62,441 nucleotides of DNA. Origin: JBCCCJ01 sp039029315. Lineage in GTDB: Bacteria > Bacteroidota > Bacteroidia > J057. The translations under genes and the position numbers were made by a program. Below are positions 1 to 9,016 of the stretch, in pieces. The stretch spans positions 1 to 62,441 of the forward strand of contig JBCCGK010000075.1 in the NCBI GenBank assembly GCA_039029315.1, in the 5' to 3' direction. The notes below the pieces were generated by a model that had not been told where the DNA came from, made no database searches, and saw only the letters and a program-made list of their open reading frames with translations. The stretch's first letter is position 1. Every line of letters starts with the position of its first letter.

Positions 1-1
1 A

Positions 2-162
2 TTCTAAAAACAAAGGAAAATAAAAAGTGTACAGTTGTGAATAAATTTTCAATGAGAATTAATCAACATCACCCAAAAACAGCGAAGTGCATTAATTCAA
101 AAAGACGGTTTCCAGAGCATATGGGAGGATTTTTCTCCTATAAAAAATGGACAAAGTCAAAC
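2..162 (+). repeat. Dispersed repeat, inverted copy at right window end
   Basis: About 160 bp recur in inverted orientation at 62080-62240 with roughly seven mismatches by eye. Both copies can be read as a short ORF beginning MNKFSM. Most differences between the copies would change the amino acid (I/M, P/L, C/F, N/H, Y/C), so the ORF is unlikely to be a selected protein. The element is AT-rich and non-coding in appearance. Its family is unknown; inverted copies at both ends of this window suggest a multi-copy genomic repeat. Confidence 0.8.
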
Positions 163-236
163 TTAGAGACTGTTTTGGAATCTGTGCTGAGAATTTTTAG
201 GGTGTATTTTTTTCTCATTCTGCGGCTTTTTTTGAA
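162..236 (+). repeat. Second dispersed repeat, copy at 45152-45226
   Basis: About 75 bp beginning CTTAGAGACTGTTT recur in the same orientation at 45152. The first 55 bases differ at only about three positions, after which both copies end in T-rich sequence. It abuts the preceding repeat, but the two separate elsewhere: the right-end copy of the first repeat lacks this unit, and the 45152 copy lacks the first repeat. They are therefore two independent units. It lies just upstream of the gene starting at 267. Confidence 0.7.
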
Positions 237-266
237 TAAACGATCTTCGATTGGTTCCTTGTTACC

Positions 267-1058
267 ATGAAACGATTCATCTTATTGTCTGGCCTCTTCC
301 TATATGGAACACTCGCCTTTTCCCAAAGCTCCTATCAGGCAAGCATATCTGAGCTATTGCACCTTCAGGGAATTCCTGATCTGATCCACGAATTCTCCAC
401 CAAAGGCCTCCCCCCAAAGGGGAGTTTGGCTGAAAAAATGGACCAGGAGTACGAGGACCGATTGATTTCAACGATCATGGATACCATGAAAGCCATGATC
501 TTGGCTGAGAGTATTGAAATTGTTGCAAAGCGATACTCTGAGAAGGACATTGAACGGGCAGTTTTGGCAGAAAAGTCTTCTGGAGAAGAAGGATATTTTT
601 TGCATATGCCCTCCTTTCTTGCTGGAAAAATAGAGGAAGTCGGCAAAGCGATTCAGATCAAGTTGAATCAGGAAATGTTCGAAGGATTGATTCAGGAGGT
701 TCACAGTACAATTCAGGCAGAAAGAAAGGAAAAGTTTGAGAGGGAATACAAAAAATGCAATCAAGCAAAAAAGGGAAAATTTATCAGTGATTGGGTGGGA
801 GAATCCGTGATTTTTGATATCCGCAATGACAAGATCCTGGAGTTGAATCAGAAAGACAAGATCGAAAGAGATCTTACCTGGTTGAGTAAGTGCAGATTTT
901 CTTTGAAGGAACCTGAACAAAATGAAGCAGACCAAACGGAAAGTATTGGGGACCTGGTATTCAATATTTACCATTGTGAGAAGGATAGCTTCAGGTTCCT
1001 GGCAAAATATGAACTACTTGAGATGATTATTTCAGGAGAGATGAAAAGGATTGAATAG
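267..1058 (+). CDS. Secreted protein, DUF2059-like
   Basis: This 263-aa protein starts with a clear signal peptide (KRFILLSGLFLYGTLAFSQ), so it should be exported to the periplasm or beyond. Residues of about 70-135 resemble the DUF2059 pattern: a helical segment with an acidic YSEKDIERA stretch, then EEGYFLHMPSF and further helices. The rest is charged and helical, with two cysteines near residues 205-240 that could pair. DUF2059 has no established biochemical role. The gene stands alone, convergent with the large minus-strand cassette 35 bp downstream. The stretch around 405-427 (CCTCCCCCCAAAGGGGA) resembles GC-rich repeats common in Bacteroidota, so part of the N-terminal region may derive from a repeat. 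The domain call is tentative; the gene itself is well supported. Confidence 0.7.
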   Translation: MKRFILLSGLFLYGTLAFSQSSYQASISELLHLQGIPDLIHEFSTKGLPPKGSLAEKMDQEYEDRLISTIMDTMKAMILAESIEIVAKRYSEKDIERAVLAEKSSGEEGYFLHMPSFLAGKIEEVGKAIQIKLNQEMFEGLIQEVHSTIQAERKEKFEREYKKCNQAKKGKFISDWVGESVIFDIRNDKILELNQKDKIERDLTWLSKCRFSLKEPEQNEADQTESIGDLVFNIYHCEKDSFRFLAKYELLEMIISGEMKRIE

Positions 1059-1092
1059 CCAAAAGAAAGGAAACAATTTCATTACAAGCCCA

Positions 1093-3300
1093 TTATCCCT
1101 CTCGGATAAAGCGAACATTTGGAATTCCCTCAGTCAACTGATAAGCAAGTTCAGCCGAATTTTTGATAGAAATTGTCTTGGAAGCTGCCTGAGCTGCAAG
1201 CTCGATATTTGTTCCCAGACTGTTAATGTTCAGCACTCTCAAATTGCCATTCACCTCTTTCCAGTCGATGGGGAATGTGCCGCCAGTGCTCGTCTCAACA
1301 CGGGACCCGTCGACATCTCTTAAGAAATGGACATATTCACTTTCACTTTCACTCTCAGGAGTAAAAGCTGGATTTGGGTCAAACCCAAAGTGAATAGACT
1401 CTGGGTGTAAGTGAAAATCGACAGTTCCAATTATCCCTTTAAACAGGACAAGTAACACATTGTTCGAGAGTTTCTCCATTCTCAATTGCTGAAGAGAAGT
1501 CAAGCCTTGCTGATCTGGATTGGACAAAGGAGGCGTATCAGCATAAGCATCTACTTGCAAGCCTGGCCATTCAGCCACAATGTGAGATCGCAACAGAAAA
1601 CCGGAAAGAGCGGCATTGCTATCACCCGTTGAGACTGGTCGATTGAGGATCTGATTGGCATAGCTCATTCGACCGATGCTATAAGCGCCATCTAATAAGC
1701 TCTCCATCCACAGTTCATCTATTTGAAAGAAGCGGAGCGATTCCGCTGGAAGCAATCGCTTGTCCGGGACCAAATTGACAAAAGGGATGTGCTGACACAG
1801 GCGAAGCGCATTGAAATAAGTCTGGACATTTTCTGGAAACGACAATGAATCAGTAGGGGCTTGTATGGGAAGAAATTGATAGACCAGTTGTTCTTCCCCT
1901 TGTCGAATCGACAGCGCATGTTGGTGTTTCCATTGATGAAGGGCAAAAGACACATCTTTTTCTTTCAGCATGAGCATCCTGCCTAGCTCCCAGGCGGACG
2001 AATAGGATACATCCAGCATGTTCAGGTAAGAATCGAATCGTTTGAGTTCATCTGCATGTTGAATCAAGGGACGGTCTTTGCTGGGAGGAGCGATTTGCGC
2101 CTCTGAATGCACCGGAATCAAGGGACCTCGATACCAGGAAAAAGTAGTGTTTCCTTCTCTCATCTGATGTTTCAAGGGAACATAGCCTTGGGAGAGATAG
2201 GCATTGATGGCATCTACCTTGGCTTGATCCTCGAGATTTGTGGCATCAGGCTGGGGAGGAAGGCGTAGGGTATTGCTTTCGGTTCTGTGATTCAGGTTGA
2301 GTTCTTGGAGTGCATTCTCAAAATTTCGATTGCTTTCGAGACAATGAAAGGACCAACTGTGAAGCACAACGAGCCGGACCAGCCCATTGGATTCTGTATT
2401 TGTCATGCGAAAACTCCCATCATCATGTAGACGTTTCTCCAGAGAGATCAGGTAGGCAGTACTTGTCTTTCCTGCTATCGGCATACGGTTACCAATGATC
2501 ACAGATCTTGATTGCCCTGTCGGGATTTCTTTCCCTCCGGCAGAGGCGATGATCGGTTGGCGAACATGGCTCAGCAAGGCGAGTTCGGCTCCAGAAGGCA
2601 AGATGTTGAGGAAGAAATCCTTGGGGAGATGAATGATTCGTGTCTTGTTGTCTGGTGCCTCGAATGGCTCCCGATAAATCCTGGGCCAATCAATACCAGA
2701 ACCTACTGTTGGACTGGTCTCAAGGATTGACAAGGGAACACTTGCTTCCTGGCATCTCTTGTTGAGGAACTTTTTTAGCTGAGAAACAATGTCGACATAT
2801 GCTTCGTCCAGTTCTTCCCGATCTTTCCGCATGAGAATGATGGCGCTGCTCGGAAGCGAAGTAAGCGGCTGTATCCAGTTGTGATCTATCAGATGAGCCC
2901 ATAATCCTGGATATGAGGGAAATTCAGTATCCAAACTTGATTGCTCAATCACCCCAACAGGATGTTCATCTTCCTGAAGCAAAATGACAGCCATCCAGGG
3001 GAGCATAGTGTCATCGACCTCTGGCATGCTCCATTCCCAAGGATGCGTACTGCGATTGAGCACAACATGCGGCAAGGTATGAGAATGGTCCCCCTGACTA
3101 TTGTTTGCAGGGAAAACGGTATAAATCTCCTGAGGATTCAAGCCAAATCGTTCTCCACTCACAGCAATTTCCTGACTGGCCTGAAACAACGCCTGCTGAT
3201 GACCATCAATAGCCAGCGTTTGCTGGGCCGATAGCTGATACTGCCCACTCTGTAGTCCGGGCAGGTCCGTTGCGATGTATTTGATTTTTTGTTTGCTCAT
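1093..3300 (-). CDS. Large protein of unknown function, last gene of giant cassette
   Basis: About 735 aa. I chose the ATG at 3300 (MSKQKIKYIATDLPG), 14 bp after the upstream stop. The open frame extends to 3351, but that part overlaps the preceding gene. I recognise no domain. There is no signal peptide or membrane segment. The protein is acidic and rich in aromatic residues and proline, and has a Ser-Glu run (ESESESE) near the C-terminus encoded by a short microsatellite. The last ~90 residues form a small, probably beta-rich unit. It is the sixth and last gene of a co-directional cluster starting at 20051, so it is probably cotranscribed with the DUF6603-like protein and HNH genes. A structural partner of the other giants is possible but unproven. 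Confidence 0.75.
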   Translation of the reverse strand: MSKQKIKYIATDLPGLQSGQYQLSAQQTLAIDGHQQALFQASQEIAVSGERFGLNPQEIYTVFPANNSQGDHSHTLPHVVLNRSTHPWEWSMPEVDDTMLPWMAVILLQEDEHPVGVIEQSSLDTEFPSYPGLWAHLIDHNWIQPLTSLPSSAIILMRKDREELDEAYVDIVSQLKKFLNKRCQEASVPLSILETSPTVGSGIDWPRIYREPFEAPDNKTRIIHLPKDFFLNILPSGAELALLSHVRQPIIASAGGKEIPTGQSRSVIIGNRMPIAGKTSTAYLISLEKRLHDDGSFRMTNTESNGLVRLVVLHSWSFHCLESNRNFENALQELNLNHRTESNTLRLPPQPDATNLEDQAKVDAINAYLSQGYVPLKHQMREGNTTFSWYRGPLIPVHSEAQIAPPSKDRPLIQHADELKRFDSYLNMLDVSYSSAWELGRMLMLKEKDVSFALHQWKHQHALSIRQGEEQLVYQFLPIQAPTDSLSFPENVQTYFNALRLCQHIPFVNLVPDKRLLPAESLRFFQIDELWMESLLDGAYSIGRMSYANQILNRPVSTGDSNAALSGFLLRSHIVAEWPGLQVDAYADTPPLSNPDQQGLTSLQQLRMEKLSNNVLLVLFKGIIGTVDFHLHPESIHFGFDPNPAFTPESESESEYVHFLRDVDGSRVETSTGGTFPIDWKEVNGNLRVLNINSLGTNIELAAQAASKTISIKNSAELAYQLTEGIPNVRFIREG

Positions 3301-3314
3301 GGGGGAAAGAATTA

Positions 3315-6300
3315 CTAAACGAGTTGCCCAATCCGAGGAATCGCAGTCCAACTATCGATTTCACTGATGAACTCTGACAAATTAAGGCTTGAAAGATCTT
3401 CCTCACTGATCAAGCCTGTGAAATGCTGAAAGGTGTCAGATTCAGGTAAATCTTGCTTCAGACTCGCAAGGATGTCCTCTGGAGTTTGATCGTCCGAAAA
3501 CTGAATAGGCGTTTCCCAATGGAAAGCATAGGAGGGCACTGGCGGCTTCTGGCTCTTGTCATGCAGGATTTCTGTGTCGAATAACAAATTATTTCTATCT
3601 ACTGCATGTGAGCTGCCGGGAGTGGACGGTGTGCCAGGGCTGATTCTCAGTCCAGTCAAGGCTTCTGGCAACAAACTGGCTTTGTTGAGTCGGTGATCCT
3701 GATAATTCCCCCACATCCCACTGGGGATAGGTTTGTAGATAGGAACGATTCGTAACTGATCCTGAGCAATCGGATTTCCTTTATGAGTAACTTCCAGGCG
3801 AATAGTTGAAGAGATCCGATCTGGATCAATATGCATGGGAAAAATCCCAAAAGGATTAGCTGTTCCCAGATCATGTGTCTCTGCTTCAGTGGCTGTCGAA
3901 AGCGTAGAATCATCGCTTTGTTGGATATATAATTCTGCAGTCAATCCTGGAACAGCAGATGTCAACCCAATTTGGACGGTTCGTCTATTCACCCCCCAAA
4001 TATTGTTATTCGATTCCTCATAGGGTTTGATCAGCCCTTGTTCACAAACGAAGCTGAGTCGATCAGACTCTTTTGGCAAGAAACTCTTCTGAAACTCAGT
4101 CCAGGAAATGCCAGGAGGAGCCGTAGATGATCCACTTCCGAACTGAATGGTTTTGGATAGGCCATGAAAATGCACTTCAGCAGTTCCACTCATTTCTGGA
4201 CCGTATACCCGTAAGCTGGCCCCAAGACTTACATCCAATTGAATGGTACCAACAGGCGTCGACAGACGAAACTCAATATGTGCTTCAATTCCGATGCGAA
4301 TGTCATAATGGTAGGGCTTCCAGTAGATCAGGAAGTCTGCATACATATCGAAGGTGGCGTGCAGCGGGTCCAGATTAAACACTGCATGTAAGGTGCCGCC
4401 AACCATAAAGGCAGCTGGAGTCAGGGCAAAATACAATTGACCGCCAACGTACAATCGATCATCGACGCCATAGCGGATGTCCAACATCTTCAACTGGTTC
4501 CGCTGCGGATAGTGAGCTGGTGGTTTATAATCCTTGTGATAGCCTCCCAATACAAACACGAAATCTCCAGCATGTGGCCCAAGGAACCAACCCCGGAAGG
4601 AGAAGCTTCCTGCAATGGTTGCCAATGGGGAATACACAAAAGAGCCTGGCTTGATAGCCCCTTCGACGAGCAAGATACCCTCATCCGGAATGAAAGCTGC
4701 ATGCAAATCAATTTCCACATACACCAGATAAGGTTTGATCCCAAGACCTGCCAATGGATTGTTGCTCATGACCATTTTTGGGTCCACAGGAGGATGGACC
4801 ATCCACAAGCGCCCAAAAACATCGACCCGAAATCGATGCCCAAAATTCACAGCCAATAAACCAAAGCCATTGAGGAGTTTGAAGGAGGTAAATTTGAGGC
4901 CCGCTGCAAGAAAATAGTTGCCTTTGCTGGGGGGAATATACTTCTTCAGCAAGGTCAGCTGCGTTGTAAGCACCTGGCGGTCATTGCTGTTATTGCCTGT
5001 CGTAGATTGAGTTGTGCCTTGGAGGACGCTAGACACCAGCGGAAACTGATCCATTTGCGCAAGGGCAGGCGGCACCAGACGGCGGTTGACCCCAAAACCT
5101 CCGCTCAAGCCTGTGACATAAAACCATGCAGGTCCGCCGATGGGATAATCCACCGCAATGTAAGCGAATAGCGAGATCGTATTGTCTTGCAATTTGGCAT
5201 AGGAACCCAGACCTACAATGGAGAGCTGTTTGAAGCGAACAATGGCATAGCCATCATATTCATATTTGACCCCGGCAGGAGGCGGATCAGATTTGAGGAG
5301 CGCACCACCAATTTCGAGATTGTTTCGTTTCAGATCGATCAGGATGCCCTTCAGGTCAAATTTCGGCTCAAAGTGATCAATGGGAGACCCCAGAGACAGC
5401 CCTTCAAGCGAGAGGGTCAAAGGTCCCATTTTTAAGGAGGCATCGATCAGGAACCAAAGGGTCCCATCTTTGAAGGAGACCCCGATGCGCTCTACCATGA
5501 CAGGACCAAGACCTCGCTGGATATTCAGCCACTGAGCACCATAGGAGGGTTTTTGAACACTGACGGTTGTAGGATTAGATTCAACTGTGGCTGCTGTTGC
5601 AGCAGGGGTTGAATCTGTGGGCGTAGGTGAAGCAGGTTGAACAGGATTGGATTGGGGATTGCTGCTTTGTTGCTGTTTTGCAGCGCCCAGCGGAACAAGA
5701 ATGGATTTGGTCGCATTGCCCAAGCGAAAGGTTGCGACGATATTGATCCCTTTTTCGAAAAGATTGGGATGAACAGCAGGATCTGCATTTCGGTACAAAT
5801 CTCCCGGACTCAAGCTTGTAATGGGCGGATTGAGGGAAGAGACATCTCCTTCTGTCCAGGGCTTGGAAGCCAGCACAAAGCTCAAGGCATCTATGCCTGC
5901 ATGCGTGCCAGCGGGGAAGGCTCGACCGATGACGGGCAATTCTGCCAAATCCAGAGCGATGGAGAGTGTGAGGCCCATCAATGCCTGTGAGGTTTTGGCT
6001 GCTTCGGGGGGAGATGACCTGCTCTTTTCGTAGGCCAGGAACACATCGGTCAGGGATATGCTCAGGCTATCGGGCAATACCTCTGCCACATCTGTTGAGA
6101 GATATTCCACCATCTCCTTCAGCACCACTTTTTCGCCCATGGAATTATGGTAGAGAGCTACTAGATTGGTTTCGGTTGCTCCGCTTTCTACTCCAAAGGA
6201 GAAGCGACGTTCTTCCAGGTTAAACACTCCTTCAATGCTGAATGCTCCTCCCAGACTGTCGCGAGTCAGGTATAATTCTGTCTGGGCACGGCCATAATTG

Positions 6301-7922
6301 CCCACTGGCATGCTACCCAGCAAATGAAAGGAAAACATACCAGAGGTCGAATGAAACGCTATTTCCGCTTCATCTACATAATATTCTTTCAAAGGGGTGG
6401 GAATGGTCAAGTCGTCTGGCCCAAGGGATTGTTGCATGTTGAGCATCAGATTTCCCAGGCTGATTGGCCCACAATTGGCTTGTAGATCGAAGCCCGCTGC
6501 CAGTTCAGCTTTTTCATAACTGGCAACGAAGTAGATGGGAAATGTATCCAGCAATAAGCTGCCTGATACGTTCACATCGTAGGAGGCTTGGGTCACTGTA
6601 GGAGTTGTCTTTCCTGCTGTGTACTGAGCAGTTAGGTCCAGGTTGCCGCTTACGTATGATTCCGGTTTGGCTGGATTTGGTTTGACCTGAAAATGCGTAC
6701 TGGCGGTAAAGCGGATCCGAATAAAGTCCAGGCCATTTCCGGGCGTGAATTGTAATTCAATTGATCGAATGCTTAGGCTGCTTCCCTCAAACAACTGGTC
6801 AACTGGTAGAACCTCATTGTAGGGAACCGAATCAAAGAAATCACTTACTGAATCTTTGTCAAGAGGACTTGCCTGATCTTCATTGTAAATGCTGAAGGAA
6901 TAGACATCGGTGATCCCGATTTGACCACTGAGCTGATGACTGAACACCAGACCTGATACATTGAGGAAAAAGGATTTTGAGTAGCTCGTGCCAAATTTCT
7001 GGAAGTTGGCAGACAGGGACCAATCATTGAGAGCAACAGGATCAGAATCTGCCCCTGTCAGGGGATACCAGGCTTCGGTGCTGCCAACAGTCAATTGAAA
7101 TGATTGAGGAACAAAGGCGGAAGAAAAGCCAATGGAGGCTCGAATGAGGTGGATTCCCGCAAGAAAATCCTGCAAGGAACTGGGCAATAAGTCGGCTGTA
7201 GTCAATGAACCATGAAACAGGAAGGCATTGAAAAAATCCTGAAGAGAGGGGGAGGTAGCTCCGCCCACAATCACGAATTCATAGCCATCTCCATGAATAG
7301 GAAGAGAAATATCCAGCTCAATGGTTCCACTGGTAGAAAAACTAAAGCTGGCACGCAGCAAGGCCTTGCGCTGAACAAAAACCCCAATGCCAGTGGTTGT
7401 CAAGGCCAGACTTTCCAGCGTGATCTGCAAATTGTTCAGTCCTGGTATATCGAGTGCCTGGAATAATGTGACTTCGGGTTTCCATGAGGCTGTCCAGGAA
7501 CGTTGGCTAGAGTCGAGGATGAGGCTTAGCTGCGGAAGAAAACTCAGGCCGGAAACGAAACTAGCGATATTGGCACTGTATGGGAAGTATTGGGTAAGGA
7601 TGTCGGGAAGCGTAAGCTCATGGATGCCAATTGTCAGGGTGAATTGGGCATTGCCTTCTGCATCTTCCAGGATTCTCAAGGTGGCAGGAAGGCTGACGAG
7701 ATCATATAGAGAGACAGCCCCCGGCAATAGGGAAATGGATGAATTGTCTGGATCTTTTTCAAGGCTTGTGGCACTGGCTTCAAAACTAACCGTGTCGCTT
7801 TTGAAGCTTTCCTGGAAGAGGGAAGTTGCGTGTGGGCACTCCAGTAATGTATCTGTAAGCGTGAGCGAATTGCCACTACTGAGTTCATTGTCTATGTTTG
7901 TACAAACGGATGAATAGCCCAT
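3315..7922 (-). CDS. Giant beta-rich protein with DUF6603-like domain
   Basis: 1535 aa with no signal peptide. The N-terminal ~740 residues consist of many short alternating hydrophobic beta segments (for example SISLTDVFLAYEKS), suggesting repeated beta-sandwich or beta-solenoid units. A low-complexity Gln/Ser/Pro/Thr linker occupies about 745-790. From ~790 to ~1265 the sequence fits my recollection of DUF6603: YGAQWLNIQRGLGPV, DGTLWFLIDASLKMGPL, FYVTGLSGGFGVNR and FPLVSSVLQG. DUF6603 proteins occur in scattered bacteria and fungi and have no known function. The C-terminal ~270 residues are unrecognised. The gene lies 43 bp after the second HNH gene and 14 bp before the last cassette gene. 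The beta-rich architecture suggests a structural or surface component rather than a soluble enzyme (inference). Confidence 0.75.
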   Translation of the reverse strand: MGYSSVCTNIDNELSSGNSLTLTDTLLECPHATSLFQESFKSDTVSFEASATSLEKDPDNSSISLLPGAVSLYDLVSLPATLRILEDAEGNAQFTLTIGIHELTLPDILTQYFPYSANIASFVSGLSFLPQLSLILDSSQRSWTASWKPEVTLFQALDIPGLNNLQITLESLALTTTGIGVFVQRKALLRASFSFSTSGTIELDISLPIHGDGYEFVIVGGATSPSLQDFFNAFLFHGSLTTADLLPSSLQDFLAGIHLIRASIGFSSAFVPQSFQLTVGSTEAWYPLTGADSDPVALNDWSLSANFQKFGTSYSKSFFLNVSGLVFSHQLSGQIGITDVYSFSIYNEDQASPLDKDSVSDFFDSVPYNEVLPVDQLFEGSSLSIRSIELQFTPGNGLDFIRIRFTASTHFQVKPNPAKPESYVSGNLDLTAQYTAGKTTPTVTQASYDVNVSGSLLLDTFPIYFVASYEKAELAAGFDLQANCGPISLGNLMLNMQQSLGPDDLTIPTPLKEYYVDEAEIAFHSTSGMFSFHLLGSMPVGNYGRAQTELYLTRDSLGGAFSIEGVFNLEERRFSFGVESGATETNLVALYHNSMGEKVVLKEMVEYLSTDVAEVLPDSLSISLTDVFLAYEKSRSSPPEAAKTSQALMGLTLSIALDLAELPVIGRAFPAGTHAGIDALSFVLASKPWTEGDVSSLNPPITSLSPGDLYRNADPAVHPNLFEKGINIVATFRLGNATKSILVPLGAAKQQQSSNPQSNPVQPASPTPTDSTPAATAATVESNPTTVSVQKPSYGAQWLNIQRGLGPVMVERIGVSFKDGTLWFLIDASLKMGPLTLSLEGLSLGSPIDHFEPKFDLKGILIDLKRNNLEIGGALLKSDPPPAGVKYEYDGYAIVRFKQLSIVGLGSYAKLQDNTISLFAYIAVDYPIGGPAWFYVTGLSGGFGVNRRLVPPALAQMDQFPLVSSVLQGTTQSTTGNNSNDRQVLTTQLTLLKKYIPPSKGNYFLAAGLKFTSFKLLNGFGLLAVNFGHRFRVDVFGRLWMVHPPVDPKMVMSNNPLAGLGIKPYLVYVEIDLHAAFIPDEGILLVEGAIKPGSFVYSPLATIAGSFSFRGWFLGPHAGDFVFVLGGYHKDYKPPAHYPQRNQLKMLDIRYGVDDRLYVGGQLYFALTPAAFMVGGTLHAVFNLDPLHATFDMYADFLIYWKPYHYDIRIGIEAHIEFRLSTPVGTIQLDVSLGASLRVYGPEMSGTAEVHFHGLSKTIQFGSGSSTAPPGISWTEFQKSFLPKESDRLSFVCEQGLIKPYEESNNNIWGVNRRTVQIGLTSAVPGLTAELYIQQSDDSTLSTATEAETHDLGTANPFGIFPMHIDPDRISSTIRLEVTHKGNPIAQDQLRIVPIYKPIPSGMWGNYQDHRLNKASLLPEALTGLRISPGTPSTPGSSHAVDRNNLLFDTEILHDKSQKPPVPSYAFHWETPIQFSDDQTPEDILASLKQDLPESDTFQHFTGLISEEDLSSLNLSEFISEIDSWTAIPRIGQLV

Positions 7923-7965
7923 GATAAAAATTGTTAAGGCTTAAACATAATACCTTCAATGGCAA

Positions 7966-8976
7966 CTAAGGTACTGGAGGGACCACTCCAGGATGAATTG
8001 TATCTAAGTTGATTCTCAGATGTTCCCAGGCTTTTTCATCCAACTGAACCCGACGAATATCTGTTCCAGGAACAATTTCGTATCCCTTGTTCCAATTATT
8101 ATATGCGGGTACATCCCCTCCACCAGTTTCGGCTAATTTTACAAATAATGAAAAAACATCTTGCCATGAAAATTTCCACAGCACGTAAAAAACAGTCATC
8201 CAGATTGACCAAAACCCAGAGCTTGCTGCTAACAATCGAATTTGCCCTTTAAAAATATCTTTTAGGTTATCGGGGACTGTCTTATAGATCCTTGCTGCAC
8301 CATTAGCAACATCCCATACTCTATTTCTTCTTTGCAACAACAATCTGGTTTCCGAATCAGCATAATTCAGTCCACAAAGAACAATCGTGTTTGTGGCAAT
8401 GGTTTTCATTTGTGGTCTCAATATAAAGCCATCCCCTTGCTGCCTATAAGGAAATGGAATAGCCCAAATATTTTCGAGATTTGGCTGACCCTGGTCATTT
8501 TTTGGTAAATTATCGATGATTTTCTTGTGATAATTATTAATTCTTTGATTAACAGTTAATTGCCCTCCCTCCTCGGGTAATACTGGACAATGGGTCAAAT
8601 CATAATCTTTAACATCATACTGCTTTTTCATATAATAAATAAACAGTGAATGTTTGTTTGCGTAGGAATTTTGGGGGATCGTGTTACTTTGTGGGGGTAC
8701 GTATCCATCTGGCCAAACAAACGACTCGAAGTTATCAATTTTGACCCTTGTTCCTTTTACTGAATTACAGTTAATGCAAGCAAGAACAAGGTTAGTGATC
8801 TTTTCCTTCAATGCCTTTGTCAGAGACTGGGAGATTTTATGCTCTATATCAGCCTTATTCTTAAGTGGTGTTTCACAAAAGGAACAGAAAGGACCCAACT
8901 CACGTAATAGAGTTGGTTGCCAGTTTATGTAGTCATCCATAAGGCGATTATCAATATATCTTTTGATGGGTCTCAT
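7966..8976 (-). CDS. HNH endonuclease-like protein (copy 2)
   Basis: About 336 aa. I chose the start at 8976 (MRPIKRYIDNR) because the neighbouring paralogue also starts MRPxxR, and because the longer frame to 9132 would overlap that gene by 116 bp. Residues ~20-70 contain an HNH core: GPFCSFCE (zinc CxxC), DIEHKIS (the His), then ITNLVLACINCNSVKGTR (Asn plus second CxxCN). The spacing resembles the PtuB/TIGR02646 type of HNH nuclease. The family cleaves DNA or, sometimes, RNA. The C-terminal two thirds are unassigned, with a hydrophobic aromatic stretch near SGFWSIWMTVFYVLWKF that the paralogue partly matches (SGHFSIWAFVLE). The gene is visibly more AT-rich than the giant genes around it, suggesting separate origin. 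Confidence 0.8.
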   Translation of the reverse strand: MRPIKRYIDNRLMDDYINWQPTLLRELGPFCSFCETPLKNKADIEHKISQSLTKALKEKITNLVLACINCNSVKGTRVKIDNFESFVWPDGYVPPQSNTIPQNSYANKHSLFIYYMKKQYDVKDYDLTHCPVLPEEGGQLTVNQRINNYHKKIIDNLPKNDQGQPNLENIWAIPFPYRQQGDGFILRPQMKTIATNTIVLCGLNYADSETRLLLQRRNRVWDVANGAARIYKTVPDNLKDIFKGQIRLLAASSGFWSIWMTVFYVLWKFSWQDVFSLFVKLAETGGGDVPAYNNWNKGYEIVPGTDIRRVQLDEKAWEHLRINLDTIHPGVVPPVP

Positions 8977-9016
8977 AAGGTATGTTTTAAGGGGCGTACC
9001 AAATAAAATTATTCCA

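Noticed and set aside
37..270. 77-aa ORF starting MNKFSM
   Set aside because: It lies in a dispersed repeat; differences from the inverted copy at 62080 mostly change amino acids, so no protein selection is evident.
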